Shown here: in pieces, positions 14,530-19,655 of the stretch
Numbering within the stretch: the stretch's first letter is position 1
How the letters are laid out: every line of letters begins with the position of its first letter
DNA from: Promethearchaeota archaeon
GTDB taxonomy: Archaea > Asgardarchaeota > Lokiarchaeia > Sigynarchaeales > SOKP01
Direction of reading: 5' to 3'
DNA: 19,655 nucleotides
Assembly (NCBI GenBank): GCA_030668025.1
Contig: DAOUUT010000030.1
Coordinates: 1 to 19,655, forward strand
The notes under the pieces: generated by a model
Databases searched by the model: none
Told to the model about the DNA's origin: nothing
The model's input: only the letters and a program-made list of their open reading frames with translations
Position numbers and translations under genes: made by a program

Positions 14530-16614
14530 ATGGAAAACATAACTAAGCACCCCATTCTGGAAATTCCCGATAAGAAGAAAATAGAATTCAAATTTGACGG
14601 GAAAACTCTAACTGGATTTGAGGGAATGGTTATATCTTCAGCTTTATTTCTTAATAAAATTAAAATTTTTGGCCATCACATAAAAGATTCTAGTCCTCAG
14701 GGAATGTTTTGTGCTAATGGACAATGCTCTCAGTGTAATGTAATCGCTGATGGCATTCCAGTGAAAGCGTGTATGACGCTTCTAACAGATGGAATGGAGA
14801 TAAAAAGTTGTAAGGGCTTACCAGAACTACCTCTTGTAGATGGAGCCGTTGTTGTTGGCGATATCGACATTATTAATACAGAAGTTCTTGTTATTGGTGC
14901 GGGTCCAGCTGGATTATCGGCTACCAAACTTTTTGGAGAGCGTGAAATAGATGTCACACTAATTGACGATAAAAATAGACTTGGTGGTAAACTAGTACTT
15001 CAAACGCACAAATTTTTTGGTTCCCAAGAAGATGTATATGCTGGTAAGCGTGGTATCGATATAGCAGAGATTCTTGGTGATGTTGTAAAATCGTTGAACT
15101 CAGTAAATATCTGGCTCAATAGCACGGCTGTAGCCATATTTAGCGACAATTTAGTTGGTGTTTTGAAGAACAATGAAGAATACATATTAGTTAATCCGAA
15201 TTATCTGTTAATTGCAACTGGAGCTAGAGAGAAAATGTTGGTTTTTCCTGGGAATACCCTTCCAGGAGTTTACGGTGCGGGTGCATTTCAAACTTTAGTT
15301 AACCGCGATCTCGTTAAAGCTGCAGAAAAAGTTTTCATAGTAGGCGGCGGAAATGTTGGATTAATTGCGGGATATCACGCTATCCAAGCAAAGATAGAAG
15401 TTGTTGGTCTAATCGAAGCTCTATCTCTATGTGGAGGTTATAGAGTTCACGAAGATAAACTTAGAAGGTTAGGTGTTCCCATTTATACCAATCATACAAT
15501 TGTTTCTGCAAACGGCCAAAACAAAGTAGATTCAATAACAATTGGTAAATTAGACGATAAATTTAACCTTATTCCTGGAACTGAAAGATCATTTACTTGC
15601 GATACTATTTTAATTGCGGTAGGGTTAAATCCCGTTAATGAATTTTATGACAAAGCAAAACAGTTCAATATGAAAGTTAGAGTTGCTGGAGACGCTCAAG
15701 AAATTGCTGAAGCATCAGCTGCGATTTTTACTGGAAGAATTGAAGCCCTAAAAATGTTAAAAGAGATGGGAATCGAAGTAGAAGAAAATATCAATGAATT
15801 GGAAAATTTTGCAAATATTATGAAAGCAAAACCTCCAGCTCCTCATGAAACAAAAATAATTGAAAAAGAAGATGGCATTTTTCCTCTTTTTCATTGCAAT
15901 CAAGAGATACCATGTAATCCTTGCACATCTGTGTGCCCTCAAGGGCAGATTGAGACTGTGGACAACTTAATCACTCAACTTCCATATTTTAAGGGCGAAG
16001 AGGAATGTATAGGCTGCGGACAGTGCGTAGCTGTATGTCCGGGGTTAGCAGTAACGCTAGTTGATTATCGAAAAGACAAGGATTACCCATCAATTACATT
16101 TCCTCTCGAATTAACTTCTGAAAAAATAAGTATTGGGCAAAAAGTTATCGTTGTAAGCGATGTTCGAGAATTAGGAGAATTTGAAGTTAAACGCTCAAGA
16201 TTTCTTAAAGAGTTTCCAAAAACTCTATTAATTACTGTCAAAATTCCATCAGAATTAGCAAAAATTGCCGTCGCTATCAAACTTCATAAAACTGCGTATG
16301 ATCAACCCCTAGAGATATATCAAAAATCCTATACTGACGACAATGTTATAGTTTGTAGGTGTGAACGCGTATCTGTAGGAGAAATTCGAAAATGGATATG
16401 TTTAGGAGTTAGAGATTTCAATGAATTGAAGGCCTTAACAAAAGTAGGGATGGGGGCTTGTGGCGGTAAAACATGTACACCTCTAATTGAGAGAATCTTT
16501 CGAGAAGAAGGGCTATCTGTTGATGATATTACCCCTGGTACAAAACGCCCTTTGTTTATAGAAGTTCCAATGGGAATATTCGCCAATGCTAAAGATAAAA
16601 AGGAGGAGCTATAG
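14530..16614 (+). CDS. Multi-cofactor NAD/FAD oxidoreductase (HcnA+HcnB-like fusion with 4Fe-4S and BFD domains)
   Basis: 694 residues. Order: a 2Fe-2S domain of the sarcosine oxidase alpha/HcnA type with C61, C66, C69 and C81; a two-dinucleotide-fold oxidoreductase with FAD motif GAGPAG (123-128) and NAD(P)-type motif GGGNVG (272-277); a ferredoxin domain with C456/C462/C465/C469 and the canonical C493-x2-C496-x2-C499-x3-C503-P; and a C-terminal BFD-like 2Fe-2S domain with C609, C611, C644 and C649. Known relatives (hydrogen cyanide synthase HcnAB, dye-linked proline dehydrogenase alpha, D-hydroxyproline dehydrogenase) pair with a DAO-type FAD subunit that oxidises an amino acid. Such a subunit follows directly: its ATG abuts this gene's TAG. 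The fusion seems to form an electron chain from amine oxidation to NAD, ferredoxin or the neighbouring W-enzyme. The partner acceptor is not known. ATG 14530 has no clear ribosome site. Confidence 0.9.
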   Translation: MENITKHPILEIPDKKKIEFKFDGKTLTGFEGMVISSALFLNKIKIFGHHIKDSSPQGMFCANGQCSQCNVIADGIPVKACMTLLTDGMEIKSCKGLPELPLVDGAVVVGDIDIINTEVLVIGAGPAGLSATKLFGEREIDVTLIDDKNRLGGKLVLQTHKFFGSQEDVYAGKRGIDIAEILGDVVKSLNSVNIWLNSTAVAIFSDNLVGVLKNNEEYILVNPNYLLIATGAREKMLVFPGNTLPGVYGAGAFQTLVNRDLVKAAEKVFIVGGGNVGLIAGYHAIQAKIEVVGLIEALSLCGGYRVHEDKLRRLGVPIYTNHTIVSANGQNKVDSITIGKLDDKFNLIPGTERSFTCDTILIAVGLNPVNEFYDKAKQFNMKVRVAGDAQEIAEASAAIFTGRIEALKMLKEMGIEVEENINELENFANIMKAKPPAPHETKIIEKEDGIFPLFHCNQEIPCNPCTSVCPQGQIETVDNLITQLPYFKGEEECIGCGQCVAVCPGLAVTLVDYRKDKDYPSITFPLELTSEKISIGQKVIVVSDVRELGEFEVKRSRFLKEFPKTLLITVKIPSELAKIAVAIKLHKTAYDQPLEIYQKSYTDDNVIVCRCERVSVGEIRKWICLGVRDFNELKALTKVGMGACGGKTCTPLIERIFREEGLSVDDITPGTKRPLFIEVPMGIFANAKDKKEEL
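16601..16608 (+). promoter_or_regulatory. Strong ribosome binding site inside the upstream gene's end
   Basis: AGGAGGAG lies in the last codons of the multi-cofactor oxidoreductase, eight bases (from the GGAGG core) before ATG 16615. The start abuts the preceding TAG, showing tight coupling of the two subunits. Confidence 0.75.
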
Positions 16615-17781
16615 ATGGTTAAGTATGATTTAATTATTATTGGTGCTGGTAGTGTTGGTGTTCCAACGGCTTTAGCAACAGTAAAAAATGGACTTAAAAC
16701 ACTTGTTTTAGATTCTTTTCCTTCCGTTGCTCAAGGGGATAATAAGCACGCTATTGGAGGGATCAGAGCTACACATTCGCTTAAAAGTAAGATATTGTTG
16801 TGTCAACGATCTATAGAGATCTTTTCTACTTGGAAGGATTTACATGGCGATGACATCTGGTGGGAACAAGGAGGATACTCCTTTTTAGCTTTTACTGAAG
16901 AACACGAAAAAATGCTAAAGGATACAGTTCGACAACAAAAAGAATACGGGTTAAATATAAATTACGTAGATAAAGAAAAAATAAAAGAACTCATACCCGG
17001 GATTAATAGTGAAAATTTATTAGGAGGCACATATAGTCCTGAAGATGGAAATGCTTCTCCGTTATTATCTCTTCATTCTTTTTATCGTAAATCTAAAGAA
17101 TTAGGAGCTGAATATAAGTTTAATGAAAAAGTTATTGATATTATTACGAAAGATAAAGTCGTTTTAGGAGTTAAAACTAATAAAGCTGAGTATAAAACAC
17201 AATTTGTAATTAATGCTGCAGGTGGTTACGCTAAAAATATTGGAAATATGATTGGCATTGATTTACCCGTCATTCCTGAAAGCCATGAAGCAGGGATCAC
17301 GGAGCCAGTTAAAAATTTTTTCTCTACGATGGTAATTGATATTAAACCTGCCTTAGATACAAAGTTTGGAAACTCAAAAAATTACTATTTTTATCAAAAC
17401 AAAGAAGGTAAGATTATCTTTTGTTTAACTCCTGAACCTAATATTCCAGGCTTAGATCGACGCGAAACAAGCTCATACTTACCTCAAATTTCAAAACGTA
17501 TGGTTAGTTTATTACCTCGATTAAAAAATATAAAAATTAGGAGAACATGGCGCGGTTTGTACCCTATGTCACCAGATGGTAATCCAATTATCGGCAAAGT
17601 TAACAATATTGAAGGATATATTAATGCTGTAGGGTTATGTGGCCAGGGTTTTATGCTGGGGCCAGGTCTTGCCGAATTATTAAGTCGCTTACTAACAGAT
17701 AAGTTAAATCAAAAGGATAAAGAAATTTTAAGCGAACTTGCGTATGGACGAGATTATTTTGAAGTAGAAGATTTAAAGTAA
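16615..17781 (+). CDS. DAO-family FAD-dependent amino acid/amine dehydrogenase
   Basis: 388 residues. The N-terminal FAD motif is G10-A-G-S-V-G15 in LIIIGAGSVGVPTALATVKNG, with a second FAD contact near NAAGGYAKNIG. The C-terminal RRTWRGLYPMSPDGNPIIG and GLCGQGFMLGPGLAELL stretches are hallmarks of sarcosine oxidase beta, glycine oxidase, HcnC and the proline dehydrogenase beta group. The enzyme oxidises the C-N bond of a small primary or secondary amine or amino acid to an imine. Its gene abuts the HcnAB-like fusion, and a strong ribosome site lies in the previous gene, so the two proteins very likely form a dehydrogenase complex and do not use oxygen directly. Candidate substrates are glycine, sarcosine, proline, hydroxyproline or a D-amino acid; sequence does not decide. 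There is no signal peptide. Confidence 0.9.
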   Translation: MVKYDLIIIGAGSVGVPTALATVKNGLKTLVLDSFPSVAQGDNKHAIGGIRATHSLKSKILLCQRSIEIFSTWKDLHGDDIWWEQGGYSFLAFTEEHEKMLKDTVRQQKEYGLNINYVDKEKIKELIPGINSENLLGGTYSPEDGNASPLLSLHSFYRKSKELGAEYKFNEKVIDIITKDKVVLGVKTNKAEYKTQFVINAAGGYAKNIGNMIGIDLPVIPESHEAGITEPVKNFFSTMVIDIKPALDTKFGNSKNYYFYQNKEGKIIFCLTPEPNIPGLDRRETSSYLPQISKRMVSLLPRLKNIKIRRTWRGLYPMSPDGNPIIGKVNNIEGYINAVGLCGQGFMLGPGLAELLSRLLTDKLNQKDKEILSELAYGRDYFEVEDLK

Positions 17782-17834
17782 AGGTTATAATGAATAATCC
17801 TATAAATCAAGTCAAACTAATAAATTTGATAAAC

Positions 17835-17850
17835 AAATAAATAAATAAAA
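17835..17850 (+). promoter_or_regulatory. AT-rich TATA-like stretch before the carbamoyltransferase
   Basis: Repeated AAAT units (AAATAAATAAATAAAA) end about 25 bp before ATG 17876, a plausible TATA position for a leaderless transcript. The 94-bp gap to the previous gene makes a separate promoter reasonable. Low complexity limits confidence. Confidence 0.35.
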
Positions 17851-17875
17851 TTACATAGTAAAAGTGATATTAAAA

Positions 17876-18808
17876 ATGGTCCGGCATTTAACCAAAATCT
17901 CTAACTTTTCTAAAGCAGAATGCGAGAAAATTATAAATAAAGCTATAGAAATTAAGAAAAATCCCGATAAATTTGACACTAGCTTAAAAGGAGAAACGCT
18001 TTTAATGATATTTGAAAAACCATCGCTAAGAACTAGAATATCTTTTGAAGCGGGAATGCAACAATTAGGTGGTCATGCGATTTTCTATTCAATAAAGGAT
18101 TCTCCTCTTGGCAAGAAAGAAAATATTCACGATACCGCAAAGACAGCCTCAAGATTCGTTAACTTAATAGCAGCAAGAGTGTTTAAGAGAAAAGATATTT
18201 GGGATTTAGCCAAATATGCTGATGTTCCTATAATCAATATGCTTGACGATTTTGCGCATCCTTGCCAAATGATTGGGGATTTCTTAACTATAAAAGAAAA
18301 GAAAGGTAGACTAGAAGATTTAAAAATAGCTTACTTTGGGGACGCTTATAACAATGTTACCTACGATTTAATGCGAATAGCTGCCATTTTTGGTCTAAAG
18401 CTAGATGTTGCTTGTCCTAAGGGCGCAGAATTTACACCTGAACAAGTAGTTCTTGACGAAGTATCTCAAATTTCAAAAGAGACTGGAGCAGAAGTGAAGA
18501 TCGTTCATAACGCTTTTGAGGCTGCAAAAGATTCTGACGTAATTTATACCGATTCTTGGATGTCCTACGGCATTCCAGTTGAAAAAGAGGAGGAACGTAA
18601 GAAAATTTTCATGCCATATCAAGTGTCCTTAAAAATAATGAAAGCGGCGAAACCAGACGCTATTTTTATGAACTGTTTACCTGCAATGCGAGGTTATGAA
18701 CAAACCACTGAAGTTATTGATGGCCCCCAATCAATTGTATTTGATCAAGCAGAAAACAGATTGCACGGCCAAAAAGCAATTATGCTCTTCCTACGGGGGA
18801 AACTTTAA
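17876..18808 (+). CDS. Ornithine carbamoyltransferase-like enzyme with altered substrate motifs
   Basis: 310 residues. The carbamoyl-phosphate site is intact: S50-LRTR-54 and HPCQ at 128-131. The amine-side motifs differ from classical ornithine carbamoyltransferase: D226-SWMSYG has Tyr where SMG is normal, F-M-N266-C-L-P has Asn where HCLP is normal, and the GD.NN loop reads GDAYNNV at 155-161. The C-terminal FDQAENRLHGQKA stretch is typical of the family. Such enzymes either make citrulline or run backward, splitting a carbamoylated amine with phosphate to give carbamoyl phosphate. Carbamate kinase follows after 64 bp, favouring the catabolic direction and ATP formation. Classical ornithine use is possible, but the changes warn of another acceptor. 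ATG 17876 is preferred (conserved start VRHLTKISNF, TATA-like spacing); GTG 17864 is an alternative. Confidence 0.85.
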   Translation: MVRHLTKISNFSKAECEKIINKAIEIKKNPDKFDTSLKGETLLMIFEKPSLRTRISFEAGMQQLGGHAIFYSIKDSPLGKKENIHDTAKTASRFVNLIAARVFKRKDIWDLAKYADVPIINMLDDFAHPCQMIGDFLTIKEKKGRLEDLKIAYFGDAYNNVTYDLMRIAAIFGLKLDVACPKGAEFTPEQVVLDEVSQISKETGAEVKIVHNAFEAAKDSDVIYTDSWMSYGIPVEKEEERKKIFMPYQVSLKIMKAAKPDAIFMNCLPAMRGYEQTTEVIDGPQSIVFDQAENRLHGQKAIMLFLRGKL

Positions 18809-18861
18809 ATAACAAGTTAAATATTATTATTTTTTCAATTTTGTAAATTATCTTATTATTA

Positions 18862-18865
18862 GAGG
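18862..18865 (+). promoter_or_regulatory. Ribosome binding site for the carbamate kinase TTG start
   Basis: GAGG seven bases before TTG 18873. It supports the TTG as start, since the conserved N-terminus begins immediately after it and no nearby ATG or GTG fits. Confidence 0.55.
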
Positions 18866-18872
18866 TTTTTAT

Positions 18873-19655
18873 TTGAAAACATTAATTGTTGCTCTCGGGG
18901 GAAATGCTCTCATTAAATCTGGAGAGAGAGGGACCCCCGAAGAAATGATTAATAATCTTAGAATGCCTATAAGGCAAATAGCTGAACTTTCAGGAGATTA
19001 CCGAATTTTAATCGTGCATGGAAACGGGCCCCAGATAGGAAATCTACTTATACAACAAGAAGCTACATCTGAAATTACAAAAATGCCTTTACAGATATTA
19101 GTTGCCGAAACACAAGGTCAGATTGGATTTTTAATTGAATTGACCTTAGACGAAGAATTAATGCGATTGGGTATTGATACCGAAAAATATTTTCTTACAG
19201 TTCTAACTTATGTTGAAGTTGATCCTAACGATCGTGCGTTTAAACATCCAACCAAACCAATTGGACCTGCTTATAAGAAAAAGCGTCCCGGATACGTTAA
19301 AACTTCAAAAGGATGGCGGCGCGTAGTTCCCTCGCCAAAACCGATAAGAATAGTTCAATCGCGGGAAATTACGAAGTTAATTCAAGAGAATTTTATTGTG
19401 ATATCTTGTGGTGGTGGGGGCGTTCCTGTTATAAAAGAAGGAAATCGCTTTCAAGGAGTTGAAGCCGTTATCGATAAAGATCTCGCAAGCGCAAAGTTAG
19501 GTGAACAAGTAAACGCAGATATTTTAGTAATTGCTACAGATGTAGAAAAAGTGGCGTTAAATTACGGAAGAATTGATTATAAATACCTCGATAGAGTTTC
19601 AACAGCAGATGCAAAAGAATACATGAAACAGGGTCATTTTCCTCCGGGAAGTATG
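18873..19655 (+). CDS. arcC: Carbamate kinase, N-terminal 261 residues (runs off the window)
   Basis: An open frame from TTG 18873 to the last base, 261 codons without a stop; the family is about 310 residues, so roughly 50 C-terminal residues are missing. Motifs are in the right order: L-G-G-N-A-L at the start, HGNGPQIGNLL from H49, the PIGPAYKK/YVK region of the protruding subdomain, VISCGGGGVPVI, IDKDLASAKLGE (catalytic Asp/Lys region) and LVIATDVEKVALNYG. The enzyme transfers phosphate between carbamoyl phosphate and ADP, yielding ATP in catabolism. It lies 64 bp behind the carbamoyltransferase, the usual pairing in arginine deiminase, agmatine, allantoin and related fermentations. No arginine deiminase gene is in the window, so the source of the carbamoyl group is open. 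Confidence 0.93.
   Translation, partial: MKTLIVALGGNALIKSGERGTPEEMINNLRMPIRQIAELSGDYRILIVHGNGPQIGNLLIQQEATSEITKMPLQILVAETQGQIGFLIELTLDEELMRLGIDTEKYFLTVLTYVEVDPNDRAFKHPTKPIGPAYKKKRPGYVKTSKGWRRVVPSPKPIRIVQSREITKLIQENFIVISCGGGGVPVIKEGNRFQGVEAVIDKDLASAKLGEQVNADILVIATDVEKVALNYGRIDYKYLDRVSTADAKEYMKQGHFPPGSM

Noticed and set aside
17811..17835. Inverted repeat TCAAA/TTTGA between the DAO gene and the carbamoyltransferase
   Set aside because: Five-base AT-rich arms with an 8-base loop and no following T-run are too weak to call a terminator or operator.

Overview
The window is AT-rich (roughly two-thirds A+T) and mixes archaeal and bacterial-looking genes. It has a cyclic 2,3-diphosphoglycerate synthetase, a tungsten-type aldehyde:ferredoxin oxidoreductase, TATA-like boxes about 25-30 bp ahead of starts, poly-T transcription ends, TTG/GTG starts with GGAG/GAGG ribosome sites, a PAS histidine kinase and a glycyl radical enzyme. 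This best fits an anaerobic archaeon, most likely an Asgard/Lokiarchaeia-type lineage. No ribosomal or other marker gene is present, so the taxon is an inference of moderate confidence.

Layout. (1) 1-1640: the C-terminal part of a glycyl radical enzyme, cut by the window start, followed by its radical-SAM activating enzyme. (2) 1724-5699: a condensation-domain (PapA/AATase-like) acyltransferase on the minus strand, divergent from a two-gene unit of an internally duplicated GbsR/MarR-like regulator and a UGT-type glycosyltransferase. The 153-bp divergent region holds two palindromes sharing a 10-bp core, 70 bp apart centre to centre. (3) 5700-8011: a scar region with a truncated alpha/beta-hydrolase start, an intact GH4 (MelA-like) glycosidase, a broken antitoxin gene, and a receiver-domain gene interrupted by TGA and lacking its phospho-acceptor Asp. 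(4) 8015-9913: an intact GAF/PAS histidine kinase. (5) 10090-12121: cDPG synthetase and a HemG-like flavodoxin. (6) 12322-19655: a likely catabolic block of AOR, a multi-cofactor 2Fe-2S/FAD/NAD/4Fe-4S/BFD oxidoreductase, a DAO-family FAD dehydrogenase, an ornithine-carbamoyltransferase-like enzyme with altered substrate motifs, and carbamate kinase (cut by the window end).

Working together. The last block could release carbamoyl phosphate from a carbamoylated amine or amino acid by phosphorolysis and make ATP with carbamate kinase. The freed amine would be oxidised through the DAO/HcnAB-like pair, and any resulting aldehyde by the W-enzyme to give reduced ferredoxin. This is inference from gene order and family chemistry; the substrate is not evident. 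The acyltransferase/regulator/glycosyltransferase group looks like a small regulated module for acylating and glycosylating a lipid or other hydrophobic acceptor.
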